DNA from: Alphaproteobacteria bacterium
Lineage (GTDB): Bacteria; Pseudomonadota; Alphaproteobacteria; CACIAM-22H2
Assembly (NCBI GenBank): GCA_017308135.1
Contig: JAFKFM010000006.1
Span: 251,724-315,723 of the forward strand
DNA: 64,000 nucleotides
Direction of reading: 5' to 3'
Shown: piece by piece, positions 8,675 through 17,085 of the stretch
Position numbering within the stretch: position 1 is the stretch's first letter
Layout: every line of letters starts with the position of its first letter
Notes under the pieces: generated by a model
The model's database searches: none
What the model was told of the DNA's origin: nothing
The model's input: the letters and a program-made list of their open reading frames with translations, nothing else
Program-made: the position numbers and the translations under genes

Positions 8675-9451
8675 CTATTTGCGCGCGACCATCAGCTTCT
8701 TGATCTCGCCGATCGCCTTGGCCGGGTTCAGACCCTTCGGGCAGGTCTTCGTGCAGTTCATGATCGTGTGGCAGCGATAGAGGCGGAACGGATCCTCGAG
8801 ATTGTCGAGGCGTTCGCCGGTCGCTTCGTCGCGGCTGTCGGCGATCCAGCGATAGGCCTGGAGCAGCACGGCCGGCCCGAGATAACGATCGCCGTTCCAC
8901 CAATAGCTGGGGCACGAGGTCGAGCACGAGAAGCACAGGATGCATTCCCACAGACCGTCGAGCTTGGCGCGCTCCTCCTGCGTTTGCAGGCGTTCGCGAT
9001 CGGGCGGCGGCGTTTCGGATTTGAGCCACGGCTCGACCGAGCGCAATTGCGCGTAAGCCTGCGAGAGGTCCGGCACGAGATCCTTCACCACCGGCATATG
9101 CGGCAGCGGATAGATATGCACGTCGCCCTTCACGTCGTCGATCGCCTTGGTGCAGGCGAGCGTGTTCGACCCGTCGATATTCATCGCGCACGACCCGCAC
9201 ACGCCTTCGCGGCAGGAGCGGCGGAAGGTCAGCGTCGAATCGACCTCGTTCTTGATCTTGATCAGCGCGTCGAGAACCATCGGCGCGCATTGATCGAGAT
9301 CGAGCGTGTAGGTATCGACCGTCGGGTTGCCCTCGCCATCCGGGTCCCAGCGATAGATCTTGAAGTTCTTGGTCCGCGTGGCGCCGGCGGGGGCCGGCCA
9401 CGATTTGCCTTGCTGGACCTTCGAATTGGCGGGGAGGGTGAATTCGGCCAT
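8675..9451 (-). CDS. sdhB: Succinate dehydrogenase iron-sulfur subunit
   Basis: Complex II iron-sulfur protein of 258 residues that passes electrons from the flavoprotein to ubiquinone. The [2Fe-2S] ligands are in the CREGVCGSC block, and the [4Fe-4S] and [3Fe-4S] ligands are in [12 protein letters not shown] and [12 protein letters not shown]. The length and cysteine spacing are canonical for alphaproteobacterial SdhB. It is the last gene of the sdhCDAB operon, 10 bp after sdhA. Confidence 0.97.
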   Translation of the reverse strand: MAEFTLPANSKVQQGKSWPAPAGATRTKNFKIYRWDPDGEGNPTVDTYTLDLDQCAPMVLDALIKIKNEVDSTLTFRRSCREGVCGSCAMNIDGSNTLACTKAIDDVKGDVHIYPLPHMPVVKDLVPDLSQAYAQLRSVEPWLKSETPPPDRERLQTQEERAKLDGLWECILCFSCSTSCPSYWWNGDRYLGPAVLLQAYRWIADSRDEATGERLDNLEDPFRLYRCHTIMNCTKTCPKGLNPAKAIGEIKKLMVARK

Positions 9452-9461
9452 CGGTCGATCC

Positions 9462-11276
9462 TTAGTACACGCGCGCCTTGGGCGGGAAGGCTTGGACTTC
9501 GTTGGTCAGCGAGGTCAGCGTCACCGGGCGATAGTCGAAGGCGACTTTGCCCTTGCCGTCGACCCAGGCCAGCGTGTGCTTCATCCAGTTCTGATCGTCG
9601 CGGTTGGGATAATCCTCGCGCGCATGCGCACCGCGGCTTTCCTTGCGGTTGGCGGCCGACGCGATCGTCGCCTTCGCCTGGACGATCAGGTTTTCGTATT
9701 CCAGCGTTTCCACCAAATCCGAATTCCAGATCATGCCGCGATCGGTGCAGGCGATGTCGGGCGACTTCGCCAGCGTCTTGTCGATCAGGCCGACACCTTC
9801 TTCCAGCACCTCGCCGGTGCGGTAGACGGCGCAGTTGTTCTGCATGATGCCCTGCATTTCCGAGCGCAATTCGGCGGTCGGGATCGGACCCTTGGCGTAG
9901 CGCAAGCCATCGAAACGCGCGATGTGCTTGTCGGCCGCATCCTTGGCGACGGGCTTGTGCGGCGTGCCGGGCTTGACGATTTCGGCGGCGCGAATCGCGG
10001 CCGCACGGCCGAACACGACGAGGTCGAGCAGCGAGTTGGAACCGAGGCGGTTGGCGCCGTGCACCGACACGCAAGCCGCTTCGCCGATCGCCATCAGACC
10101 CGGCACGACGGTCGCCTTGCCGTTCTTCATCGTCACGACTTCGCCGTACAGATTGGTCGGGATGCCGCCCATGTTGTAGTGCACGGTCGGCAGCACCGGG
10201 ATCGGCTCCTTCGTCACGTCCACGCCCGCGAAGATCTTCGCGGTTTCGGAAATGCCGGGCAGACGTTCGTGCAGCAGCTTGGCGTCGAGATGCTCGAGGT
10301 GCAGATGGATGTGATCCTTCTTCGCCCCCACGCCGCGACCTTCGCGGATTTCCATGGTCATCGCGCGCGACACGACATCGCGCGAGGCGAGATCCTTCGC
10401 CGACGGCGCGTAACGCTCCATGAAGCGCTCGCCGTTGGAGTTGGTGAGATACCCGCCTTCGCCGCGCGAGCCTTCGGTGATTAGGCAGCCCGAACCGTAA
10501 ATGCCGGTCGGGTGGAACTGCACGAATTCCATGTCCTGCAGCGGCAGACCGGCGCGCAGCACCATGCCGCCGCCATCGCCCGTGCAGGTATGCGCCGAGG
10601 TCGCCGAGAAATAGGCGCGGCCGTAACCGCCGGTGGCGAGCACGGTCTGGTGCCCGATGAAGCGGTGCAGCGTGCCTTCGAGCAGATTCCAAGCAAGCAC
10701 GCCGCGCACCGAGCCGTCCTCGTCCTTGATCAGGTCGAGGGCGAAATACTCGATGAAGAACTCGGCGTTGTTGCGAAGGCTTTGCTGATAGAGCGTGTGC
10801 AGGATCGCGTGGCCCGTGCGGTCGGCGGCGGCGCAAGTGCGCTGCGCCGTGCCCTTGCCGTATTCGGTCGTCATGCCGCCGAAGGGGCGCTGATAGATCT
10901 TCCCTTCCTTGGTGCGGCTGAACGGCACGCCGTAATGCTCGAGCTCGATGATCGCCGGAATCGCTTCCTTGCACATGTATTCGATCGAGTCTTGGTCGCC
11001 GAGCCAGTCGGAGCCCTTGACCGTGTCGTACATGTGCCAGCGCCAATCGTCGGCGCCCATGTTGCCGAGTGCGGCCGAGATGCCGCCTTGCGCGGCGACC
11101 GTATGACTGCGTGTCGGGAAGACTTTGCTGATGCAGGCGGTCTTCAAGCCCTTCGCCGCCATGCCGAACGTGGCGCGCAAACCCGCACCGCCCGCCCCGA
11201 CAACGACGACGTCGTAATAATGATCGACGACCTTATAGGCCTTGCCGCCCAGAGCGGGCGCGGAACCGTCGGGCAT
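9462..11276 (-). CDS. sdhA: Succinate dehydrogenase flavoprotein subunit
   Basis: Catalytic subunit of complex II, 604 residues, oxidising succinate to fumarate with covalently bound FAD. The dinucleotide-binding [12 protein letters not shown] motif is near the N terminus. The SHTVAAQGG block carries the histidine that is flavinylated in this family. The HPTGIYG and RGEGGYL segments line the active site. The start at 11276 begins MPDGSA and lies 4 bp after the sdhD stop; an in-frame start further upstream would run into sdhD. An SDHAF4-like protein, which in mitochondria assists flavinylated SdhA assembly, is encoded nearby at 14909. Confidence 0.97.
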   Translation of the reverse strand: MPDGSAPALGGKAYKVVDHYYDVVVVGAGGAGLRATFGMAAKGLKTACISKVFPTRSHTVAAQGGISAALGNMGADDWRWHMYDTVKGSDWLGDQDSIEYMCKEAIPAIIELEHYGVPFSRTKEGKIYQRPFGGMTTEYGKGTAQRTCAAADRTGHAILHTLYQQSLRNNAEFFIEYFALDLIKDEDGSVRGVLAWNLLEGTLHRFIGHQTVLATGGYGRAYFSATSAHTCTGDGGGMVLRAGLPLQDMEFVQFHPTGIYGSGCLITEGSRGEGGYLTNSNGERFMERYAPSAKDLASRDVVSRAMTMEIREGRGVGAKKDHIHLHLEHLDAKLLHERLPGISETAKIFAGVDVTKEPIPVLPTVHYNMGGIPTNLYGEVVTMKNGKATVVPGLMAIGEAACVSVHGANRLGSNSLLDLVVFGRAAAIRAAEIVKPGTPHKPVAKDAADKHIARFDGLRYAKGPIPTAELRSEMQGIMQNNCAVYRTGEVLEEGVGLIDKTLAKSPDIACTDRGMIWNSDLVETLEYENLIVQAKATIASAANRKESRGAHAREDYPNRDDQNWMKHTLAWVDGKGKVAFDYRPVTLTSLTNEVQAFPPKARVY

Positions 11277-11280
11277 GGAA

Positions 11281-11676
11281 CTAGCCTCCGAACGCGATCT
11301 TGAGAACCGAGAAAGCGGCGATGCCGCCGAACAGCCACGCGGCACCTTTGACCGCGAGCAGCAGGACGAGCTTCACGCCTTCGGCATGGACGTAATCTTC
11401 GATCACGACTTGCAGGCCGAGCTGCGCGTGATGGAACACGGCGACGATCAGCGACAGCAGCAGCACCGCCGAAATCGGCGAGGCGATCCACGCCTGCACC
11501 GCCGGCAAAGGCGCGCCCGCGAGCGACACGATGCTGGCGACGAACCACAGCAGCAGCGGGATCATCGCGATGGCGGTGACGCGCTGCGCCCACCAATGAT
11601 GCGTGCCGTCCTTGGCGGAGCCAAGGCCGCGCGCGCGGCCGAGCGGGGAGCGCAGCGACGGGGTGGTGTTGCTCAT
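11281..11676 (-). CDS. sdhD: Succinate dehydrogenase membrane anchor subunit
   Basis: Small membrane anchor of complex II, 131 residues, with three predicted transmembrane helices. The second helix carries the [17 protein letters not shown] segment, where histidine serves as haem ligand and the Asp-Tyr pair lies near the quinone pocket in characterised enzymes. A soluble N-terminal stretch precedes a HHWWAQR motif at the membrane entry. It is the second gene of the operon, separated by 1 bp from sdhC. Confidence 0.93.
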   Translation of the reverse strand: MSNTTPSLRSPLGRARGLGSAKDGTHHWWAQRVTAIAMIPLLLWFVASIVSLAGAPLPAVQAWIASPISAVLLLSLIVAVFHHAQLGLQVVIEDYVHAEGVKLVLLLAVKGAAWLFGGIAAFSVLKIAFGG

Positions 11677-11677
11677 C

Positions 11678-12100
11678 TCAGCGCCCTCCCAGCACGGCGA
11701 AGCCGACGATCCAGGCGAGCAGCGTGGCGGCCACGGCGAAGGCGATCACCGCGTAAGCCGATTTCTCCGCCGTCGCGATGTCGAACCCAAGCCCCGCATC
11801 CCAGAACAGATGCCGGATGCCGTTGCCCAGGTGATAGAACAGCGCCAGCGACCAGCCGAACAACAGGATCAGCCCGATCGGCGACCCGATGAACGCCGAC
11901 ACGCTGGCGAACGCCGCCGGGCCGTTCGCCGCGGCGACCAGCCAGCAGACCAGTAGCAGCGTGCCCACACTCAACGCCACGCCGGTGGCGCGATGCGTGA
12001 TCGACGACAGCGCCGTCACCGGCAGGCGATAGATTTGAAGATGCGGGGATAGCGGCCGCGGGCGTTTGCCGCCGGCGGCTTGCGTCTGATCGTTGGCCAT
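11678..12100 (-). CDS. sdhC: Succinate dehydrogenase cytochrome b556 subunit
   Basis: Cytochrome b anchor of complex II, 140 residues and three helices. The family signature HLQIYRLPVTALSSITHRATG is present near residues 20-40, and HLGNGIRHLFWD near residue 90 contains the axial haem histidine. The start at 12100 is supported by a GAGGGAG ribosome site on the minus strand; the frame remains open far upstream, but that extension overlaps the structured-RNA region and has no protein signature. It leads the sdhCDAB operon and lies about 50 bp downstream of a predicted promoter. Confidence 0.94.
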   Translation of the reverse strand: MANDQTQAAGGKRPRPLSPHLQIYRLPVTALSSITHRATGVALSVGTLLLVCWLVAAANGPAAFASVSAFIGSPIGLILLFGWSLALFYHLGNGIRHLFWDAGLGFDIATAEKSAYAVIAFAVAATLLAWIVGFAVLGGR

Positions 12101-12149
12101 GCTCCCTCGTGCGGACGAATCCGCGTGCAAAAATCCGTATGCCCTCATG

Positions 12150-12178
12150 GATTTAGACCGGGTTGGCCAAAGCGTCAA
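12150..12178 (-). promoter_or_regulatory. Predicted sdhCDAB promoter
   Basis: On the minus strand TTGACG (complement of 12173-12178) and TAAATC (complement of 12150-12155) are 17 bp apart and sit about 50 bp upstream of the sdhC start. The -35 is good and the -10 is weaker. Confidence 0.5.
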
Positions 12179-12306
12179 TCGCAGTGCGGCTATGCAAGCC
12201 GTCGTTTCGTCCTGTGGATCGATCTGTGGATGGCGGTTGAATGGCCTGTGCGCAATGCGGACTTCCATCAACAAGATTCTGCCGGCGCGCGGGCGATTGC
12301 GATTGT

Positions 12307-12324
12307 CGCCCCGGGGGGCGTTTT
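12307..12324 (+). terminator. GC hairpin with short T-run
   Basis: CGCCC-CGGG-GGGCG followed by TTTT on the plus strand. No plus-strand gene precedes it, so it may be part of the structured region that follows or terminate an antisense transcript over the sdh leader. Confidence 0.3.
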
Positions 12325-12389
12325 GAGACCCTTTCCCTCGGCAAGCGTGAGAGGGGAGATCCAGAGCCGCCACCCCGACGACACCCGCA

Positions 12390-13136
12390 GCCGGCGTTGA
12401 GCTGACGCCGAGAGTCACTGGCAGACGCCCGACCCGAAAGGGCTTGGGCGCGGGGTCGAGAGGTGGGGGACGATCTTCCGGAGCTTTCCAGGCCCAAGCC
12501 GGGGTTAACCCGGCGGCGGCGGGAAACTCCTTCCCGATGCGACGGTCGTCCGGTTCCCTTGAGGGGCCGGGCCACGCCAAGTCGGTCGGGGCGGCATCGG
12601 CGGTTCGCCGAGCCATCGCTGTCGGCCCCGTGATCGGGGTCTCGACGTCCCGCAAGGGGCGGGTTGTCGGCGGAACGACGGGTGGGCGCCCTCAAGGGGT
12701 CGTCGCACCGGGGCCGCCGGGGATCGCGAGGGACGCGTCCGCATCCGCCGCAAGGGGGATGGGCCCGCAAGGGCCGACGGGCGCGAGGCTCGCACGAGGC
12801 GCGGGTTGGGGACGGCGACGACGGCAAGGCGACCGGGATGTCTCGAACGACGGGGTGGCGGGGCCGCGCGTGGCGCCCTCATCCCCTGCCGGTGGAACGC
12901 GCGGGATCGGCCGGACCAGGGGCCGGTTCCGGGTGCGAAGCAGGTCCACCGGCGGCGGGTTCGAGTTCAAGGCTGCCAGGAGGCCATCGACCCCGGCGGG
13001 AGCACCCGCCAAGGCCGGTGCGACAGTCACGACCGGCGGTGCATACCGGTCCGACCAGCCTCGATTGAGGCGTCAGGGAGCCTTTTGTCCCGCCCGGACA
13101 ACGGCCCGCGATCGCAAGATCGCCCCTGACGCCTCA
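12390..13136 (+). ncRNA. Candidate large structured non-coding RNA
   Basis: About 750 bp with no credible protein but many plus-strand hairpins. Clear examples: 12392-12410 (6 bp); 12426-12450 with a GAAA loop; 12499-12513; 12626-12639; CCC-GCAA-GGG at 12649-12658 inside a CGAC/GTCG stem; CGACG/CGTCG at 12676-12705; 12743-12760 with a GCAA loop; GGCCC-GCAA-GGGCC at 12762-12775; GGCGGG-AGCA-CCCGCC at 12995-13010; GACCGG/CCGGTC at 13031-13051. A 13-bp stem at 13066-13136 then leads into a T-rich run. GNRA loops appear mostly on the plus strand, which suggests the transcribed strand. I do not recognise RNase P RNA, tmRNA, SRP RNA, 6S RNA or a group II intron. The boundaries are approximate and no promoter is evident. 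Confidence 0.5.
13066..13136 (+). repeat. Three-way-junction RNA module, copy 1
   Basis: A perfect 13-bp outer stem (13066-13078 with 13124-13136) encloses two perfect hairpins. One is TTGTCC-CGCCC-GGACAA at 13085-13101. The other is GCGATC-GCAA-GATCGC at 13108-13123. A TTTTATTT run follows. The same architecture recurs about 75 bp downstream. Confidence 0.6.
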
Positions 13137-13161
13137 TTTTATTTCGGGATTTTATCGGGGA

Positions 13162-13204
13162 GAGGTGGTCCCGGCAGCTCGCTTGCGCGAGCCGCCGGAA
13201 CCTC
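13162..13204. other. Long interrupted hairpin between the two modules
   Basis: GAGGT/ACCTC, CCGGC/GCCGG and GCTCGC/GCGAGC arms nest around a TTGC loop. Read on the minus strand the loop is GCAA, so the strand of this element is ambiguous. Confidence 0.4.
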
Positions 13205-13211
13205 CATCGGA

Positions 13212-13283
13212 ACGTCGGAGCCTTGGTTGTCCCGCCCGGACAAAACGGCGCGAATGTCAAAAGACGGTTCGCTTTCCTGACGT
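13212..13283 (+). repeat. Three-way-junction RNA module, copy 2
   Basis: The outer stem pairs ACGTCGGA (13212-13219) with TCC-T-GACGT (13275-13283). Inside are the same TTGTCC-CGCCC-GGACAA hairpin (13227-13243) and a second hairpin (13250-13272) with GCGAA/TTCGC and GTC-AAAA-GAC. The sequence differs from copy 1 outside the shared 17-bp hairpin, but the fold is retained. Confidence 0.55.
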
Positions 13284-13298
13284 CGATTTGGGTAGCAC

Positions 13299-13340
13299 GC
13301 GGGGGGCCCCCCGCAAACGGATTTTGACCCATTTTCTTAA
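13299..13340 (+). terminator. Perfect GC palindrome followed by T-rich DNA
   Basis: A 16-bp perfect palindrome (13299-13314, GCGGGG-GGCC-CCCCGC) is followed within about 10 bp by ATTTTGACCCATTTTCTT. It could terminate the plus-strand RNA region. Confidence 0.45.
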
Positions 13341-13551
13341 GTCATTGTTTTAGAATAGATAAAAATGGAACGTCCAAAATGGCGGATGCCCCCCGTCCCC
13401 GAGTCGCACGGGCCCCTTAAATCGCGTCGGGCGTTGATTTTACTGCAAAAATAGCTGTCGGGCCGGTTCGCCAGAGGACACTTGCCCTGCGCGGGCTGTC
13501 CGCGTGATTTCCTGTCAAGACATCAGCTTGGCCGATGCGCCGCCCGAAATT
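13341..13551. other. Intergenic stretch without a recognised gene
   Basis: This is AT-richer at 13340-13380, then of ordinary composition up to the FkbM stop. It holds no convincing frame, promoter or RNA family. It joins the structured region 12101-13340 to the FkbM gene. Confidence 0.5.
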
Positions 13552-14235
13552 CTAAGATTTCTTGACGTAAAACCCGTCGCCCCAGCTGGGATGGTACGGC
13601 GTTGCCGTCGCCACCCGCACGAAGCCGAACGCGGCCAGATGGGCGTCGATCTGCGGGGCGAGCGCGCAGCCTTCGTAGAGTTCTTCGAAGGCGAGTTCGC
13701 AATTGATCGCGCGCACGCGACCGACCAGATCGGGGCAGCCGCGCATCGCCATCAACTCGGCCCCTTGGATGTCGAGATTGAGCAGATCGAATCGCGCGGC
13801 GGCGAAACCCGCTTCGACGAGCGCATCGTCGAGACGGCGCACCGGCACCTTGATCGTGCCGGTCTCGACGATCTCCGGATAGATCTCGGCGTGGCGCTTG
13901 AGCTTCAACAGCGAGCTCGATTGATCGAACGAGGTGAGGTGGAATTCCGCCTCGCCCGGCGCTTCGCCCGCCGCGAAGGCGAAGATCGAAATTTCCGGCC
14001 GCGCGGCGAAGCGCGCGCGCAACGCAGCGGCGAGATTGGGATTGGCTTCGACGAAGACGACGCGTTTCACGCCCATCGCATCGTAGGTCGCGATCTCGTC
14101 GCCGCGATTGGCGCCGACATGCACGACGCTTTCGATCGCCAGCCCGTGTTCGCGGCACAAGGCGGGCAGATCGAGCACCGCCGGCGCGGGTTCCGGCTTC
14201 TTCTTGCCGCCGAAGAGTTTTTTCCAGATCGACAT
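13552..14235 (-). CDS. FkbM-family methyltransferase
   Basis: A 227-residue SAM-dependent O-methyltransferase of the FkbM family, which commonly methylates sugar hydroxyls of glycans or polyketides. The nucleotide-binding start is VVHVGANRGDE near residue 37. The acidic FVEANP turn follows the second strand. The family block NLDIQGAELMAMRG sits near residue 150. A basic, lysine-rich N terminus precedes the core. It is 9 bp downstream of the CPBP-fold protein in the same direction. The acceptor is unknown; the surrounding glycan genes make a sugar likely. Confidence 0.82.
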   Translation of the reverse strand: MSIWKKLFGGKKKPEPAPAVLDLPALCREHGLAIESVVHVGANRGDEIATYDAMGVKRVVFVEANPNLAAALRARFAARPEISIFAFAAGEAPGEAEFHLTSFDQSSSLLKLKRHAEIYPEIVETGTIKVPVRRLDDALVEAGFAAARFDLLNLDIQGAELMAMRGCPDLVGRVRAINCELAFEELYEGCALAPQIDAHLAAFGFVRVATATPYHPSWGDGFYVKKS

Positions 14236-14244
14236 GATGCGATT

Positions 14245-14982
14245 CTAACCCGGGAAGCCCAGCCCTTGCAGCGCGTTGTTGGCCAGATGCAGCAGCATCG
14301 CCGCGAGCACAAAGCCTGTCGTGCGCACGGTGAAGCCGAGCAACACGCCGAATACAAAGACTTGCGCCAATAACAGCGTCAGCGTTTGCGCGTCGAGTTC
14401 GATCAACGCGATCCAACCCGGCAAGTTGATTGCCGCGAACAACGCCGACGCGATCAGATTGGCGGGCCAGAAGGCGAAGCGGGCGCGCAGCGCCTTCAGC
14501 ACCAGCCCGTAAAAGACATAAACCTCGACCAATGCCACGAAGGCGAGCCCGACCAGCGACACGTAAAACGCCATCGGCGGCAAATCGGCGGGGATCAGAT
14601 GCCAATGCTCGCCCACCGCCATGCCCGCAGCACGGCTGGCGATCAGGTAAGCGACGGCGAAGACCCAGCCGAGCCAGGGTCGCGTGCCCGGCCGTTGATC
14701 GGCGGCGCCACGCGGGTCGATCTTCTCGACCGCCACGCACCAAGCGATCGGCAGCACGAGCCACAACAGAAGCCGCCAGCCATCGGCGATCATCCGCGCG
14801 GCATCGACCGTTTCGGCCGCCGCGTCTGTCCAGGGGATCAGCAGAATACGGATCGTCCAGGCGGCGAAAAACACCGCCAGGAACAACGGCAAGCGTTTGA
14901 GCGTGGGCTCAGAAGTCAACGCAGCGCCCGCCGCGTTCCCAATCGCCGTAGCGCGTCGGTTCGGGGCCTTCCGGTCCGCCAA
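14245..14982 (-). CDS. CPBP/CAAX-protease-like membrane protein with degenerate active site
   Basis: A membrane protein with about seven predicted helices that resembles the CPBP (Abi/CAAX prenyl protease) family. The first family motif, normally Glu-Glu-x-x-x-Arg, appears here as VEVYVFYG, so the second Glu and the Arg are missing. The Phe-x-x-x-His motif reads FAAIN, without the His. The final HLANNAL motif is intact. It may be a non-proteolytic relative. The ATG at 14982 overlaps the SDHAF4-like gene by 74 bp. A TTG at 14919, 8 bp inside that gene's end, is a reasonable alternative because the first helix begins just after it. Confidence 0.6.
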   Translation of the reverse strand: MADRKAPNRRATAIGNAAGAALTSEPTLKRLPLFLAVFFAAWTIRILLIPWTDAAAETVDAARMIADGWRLLLWLVLPIAWCVAVEKIDPRGAADQRPGTRPWLGWVFAVAYLIASRAAGMAVGEHWHLIPADLPPMAFYVSLVGLAFVALVEVYVFYGLVLKALRARFAFWPANLIASALFAAINLPGWIALIELDAQTLTLLLAQVFVFGVLLGFTVRTTGFVLAAMLLHLANNALQGLGFPG

Positions 14983-15067
14983 TTTCCGGCTTCTTGGCGG
15001 TGGGTTTCTTCGGATCGGTCGGCTCAGCCGGCGGCGGCGGTACCGAAGGGGCGTTTTTCTCGTCCAT
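14909..15067 (-). CDS. SDHAF4-like succinate dehydrogenase assembly factor (DUF1674)
   Basis: A 52-residue protein whose C terminus [19 protein letters not shown] is the hallmark of DUF1674/SDHAF4 proteins. In mitochondria these bind flavinylated SdhA and protect it before complex II assembly. The N-terminal half is proline- and lysine-rich and probably disordered. The start at 15067 gives MDEKN; an in-frame start 72 bp upstream adds unrelated residues. It is divergent from htpX, a pairing often seen in alphaproteobacteria, and lies less than 3 kb from sdhC. Confidence 0.8.
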   Translation of the reverse strand: MDEKNAPSVPPPPAEPTDPKKPTAKKPEIGGPEGPEPTRYGDWERGGRCVDF

Positions 15068-15142
15068 GGGACAGGGATATGCCTCCGAACCCTGCCCCCG
15101 GCAAGGCTTGAACGGGAGGCGGGTTTCGCTACATCTCAAGCC

Positions 15143-16081
15143 ATGAATTACACCAAGACCGCCCTCCTGCTCGCCGCCATGACCGGCCTGTTCCTCGCCG
15201 TGGGTTTCGCCTTAGGCGGCGAACAGGGGATGCTGATCGCCTTCGTCGTGGCGCTGGGCATGAATCTGTTCAGCTACTGGAACGCGGACAAGATGGTCCT
15301 GCGCATGCACGGTGCCCGCGAAGTGACGCCGCAGGAAGCGCCCAACTTCCACGCGATGGTCGCGGAACTGGCCCAGCGCGCGCAATTGCCGATGCCCAAG
15401 GTCTATATCATCGACAATCCGCAGCCCAACGCCTTCGCCACCGGCCGCAACCCCGAGAACGCCGCCGTCGCCGCGACAACCGGGCTGTTCGACATTCTGG
15501 ACAGCGACGAAGTCGCGGCCGTGATGGCGCACGAACTCGCGCATGTGAAGAACCGCGACACGCTGATCATGACCGTCACCGCGACGATCGCGGGAGCGAT
15601 CGGCATGCTGGCCCAGTTCGGCATGATGTTCGGCGCGGGGCGCAGCAATGACGGCCGTTCGTCGGGCTTCGGCATGATCGGTACGCTGATCGCCGTGATC
15701 ATCGCGCCGCTGGCCGCGATGCTGGTGCAGATGGCGATCAGCCGGTCGCGCGAATACGCGGCCGATCACGCGGGCGGCGAAATCGTCGGCGATCCGCGCT
15801 TGCTGGCGCGCGCCTTGGCCAAAATTTCGCGCGGCGTCGAAGCGATCCCGAACGAAAGCGCCGAGCGCAATCCCGCGACCGCGCATCTGTTCATCATGAA
15901 TCCGCTGACCGGGGCGGGCGTCGACAATCTGTTCTCGACCCACCCCAATCCGGCGAACCGCATCGCGGCGCTGGAAGAACAGGCGCAGGCGATGGGTCTG
16001 GCAAACCGTGGCACGGCCGCTCCCGCGCGCGGACGCAGCTCCGTGCCGTCGGCCGGAAAACGGGGCCCTTGGTCGCGCTGA
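15143..16081 (+). CDS. htpX: Zinc metalloprotease HtpX
   Basis: Inner-membrane M48 protease of 312 residues that degrades damaged membrane proteins together with FtsH. Two N-terminal helices (about 6-24 and 28-45) are followed by the zinc motif HELAH at residues 130-134, further helices, and the [12 protein letters not shown] segment that supplies the third zinc ligand. The C-terminal [13 protein letters not shown] block is conserved. The ATG at 15143 yields the normal length; the frame remains open upstream across the divergent SDHAF4-like gene but has no family match there. Confidence 0.95.
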   Translation: MNYTKTALLLAAMTGLFLAVGFALGGEQGMLIAFVVALGMNLFSYWNADKMVLRMHGAREVTPQEAPNFHAMVAELAQRAQLPMPKVYIIDNPQPNAFATGRNPENAAVAATTGLFDILDSDEVAAVMAHELAHVKNRDTLIMTVTATIAGAIGMLAQFGMMFGAGRSNDGRSSGFGMIGTLIAVIIAPLAAMLVQMAISRSREYAADHAGGEIVGDPRLLARALAKISRGVEAIPNESAERNPATAHLFIMNPLTGAGVDNLFSTHPNPANRIAALEEQAQAMGLANRGTAAPARGRSSVPSAGKRGPWSR

Positions 16082-16085
16082 GGTT

Positions 16086-16241
16086 TTAGCGAAGCCCTTC
16101 GGGCAGCTGGGCGGTCGGCAGATCGGGGACGTAATCGGCCCGCGCGATCGCGACACCCGCGACGATCAGCAGCAGCGCGATCGCCAAAGCCTGCAAGCGC
16201 CCCAAAGAGCGCGGCGGTTTAACGGACGTGCGGGCGATCAT
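16086..16241 (-). CDS. Small single-helix membrane protein
   Basis: A 51-residue protein with a basic start (MIARTSVKPPRSLGR), a hydrophobic helix at about residues 17-34, and a short polar tail rich in proline ending LPEGLR. The topology predicts an anchored peptide with its tail outside the cytoplasm. An upstream in-frame ATG at 16355 would add 38 residues without hydrophobic or domain character, so the shorter form is preferred. It converges on htpX with 4 bp between the stops. Function unknown. Confidence 0.45.
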   Translation of the reverse strand: MIARTSVKPPRSLGRLQALAIALLLIVAGVAIARADYVPDLPTAQLPEGLR

Positions 16242-16293
16242 GTCGGCCACTGGTACCCTTCCCGAAGCGGGGCATATCGATTCCCCGTTCGTG

Positions 16294-16324
16294 GGAATAA
16301 CGCAAGAAACATTCCGCTTATTCC
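16294..16324. promoter_or_regulatory. Inverted repeat in divergent intergenic region
   Basis: GGAATAA at 16294-16300 and TTATTCC at 16318-16324 form a perfect 7-bp inverted repeat in the AT-richer gap between the small membrane protein and the gene at 16408. It could be an operator; no regulator is identified. Confidence 0.3.
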
Positions 16325-16407
16325 GCCAAGAATCTTCGCCGCCCCTTCCCTCCACCCGCCCGGTGGGGTAGTCAGGCCATCGTCGTTTCTAATGGGAAGC
16401 TTTCGGG

Positions 16408-17085
16408 ATGGGCGCCGTCGATTTCGGGATACCGCGAACCCTGGCCACGCTGCTGAAATCGAAGCTGGCGCTCGCCAATTTCGTCGAAACCGGCACCTAT
16501 AAGGGCGATACGGCCGCTTGGGCGTCGGGCGAGTTCGCCAAGGTTTGGACGGTCGAGGCCGATCCGGCCCTCGCCGCCGCCGCCCGCACGCGTTTCGCCG
16601 GTGCCCCGCATGTCACGGTGGTCGAGGGCGATAGCGTCGCCGGCCTCGAACAGCTCGTCCCCACTTTGCCCGGACCGGCGCTTTTTTGGCTCGATGCCCA
16701 TTGGTGCGGCACCGATCAGACCGTGACGGCGGGCGAGCTCGACCAATGCCCGCTGCTGCGCGAGCTGGCCGTCATCGCCCGCTCGCCGCACGAACACGTC
16801 ATCCTGGTCGACGATGCGCGCTATTTCCTGGCCCCGCCGCCCTCGCCAAACCGGCTGGAGCAATGGCCCGATGCCGGGGCGACGGTCGCCGCGCTGAAAG
16901 ACGGGCGCGACGATCGCTTCGTCTGCGTGATCGACGACGTGTTCATCCGCGTGCCCGCGACGATGAAGGCCGAATTGCAGGCCCATATCGATCGCATCAC
17001 CGCGCATCGCGAGGCGCGCGCGCGCAAACGCGACGCAAGGCCGATGCGGCGCTTGAAGCGCTGGATCAAATCCCTCGGCGCTTGA
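16408..17085 (+). CDS. SAM-methyltransferase-like protein
   Basis: A 225-residue protein with a Rossmann-type start (FVETGTYKGDT near residue 31), an acidic VEADP turn near residue 55 and a LDAHWCGTDQT block near residue 100, as in small class I methyltransferases. The C terminus is a basic, arginine-rich helix (REARARKRDARPMRRLKR) that could bind membrane or nucleic acid. A GGAAG ribosome site lies upstream. The last 20 bp overlap the end of the convergent GT11-like gene. The acceptor is unknown. Confidence 0.6.
   Translation: MGAVDFGIPRTLATLLKSKLALANFVETGTYKGDTAAWASGEFAKVWTVEADPALAAAARTRFAGAPHVTVVEGDSVAGLEQLVPTLPGPALFWLDAHWCGTDQTVTAGELDQCPLLRELAVIARSPHEHVILVDDARYFLAPPPSPNRLEQWPDAGATVAALKDGRDDRFVCVIDDVFIRVPATMKAELQAHIDRITAHREARARKRDARPMRRLKRWIKSLGA

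Noticed and set aside
12101..12655. In-frame upstream extension of sdhC
   Set aside because: The extra 185 codons contain no family sequence. The start at 12100 has a good ribosome site and correct length, and a promoter lies within the extension.
12950..12985. T-arm-like sequence GGGTTCGAGTTC suggesting a tRNA or tmRNA
   Set aside because: The flanking bases do not form the 5-bp T stem and no acceptor, anticodon or D arm was found.
13085..13243. CRISPR-like repeats
   Set aside because: Only two copies of a 17-bp hairpin, with unequal flanks and no spacer periodicity or cas genes.
12444..13280. A 278-codon plus-strand reading frame through the hairpin-rich region
   Set aside because: Its composition is almost all Gly, Arg, Ala, Pro and Ser without hydrophobic blocks or a domain, no ribosome site is seen, other frames are equally open, and the DNA is better explained by RNA hairpins.
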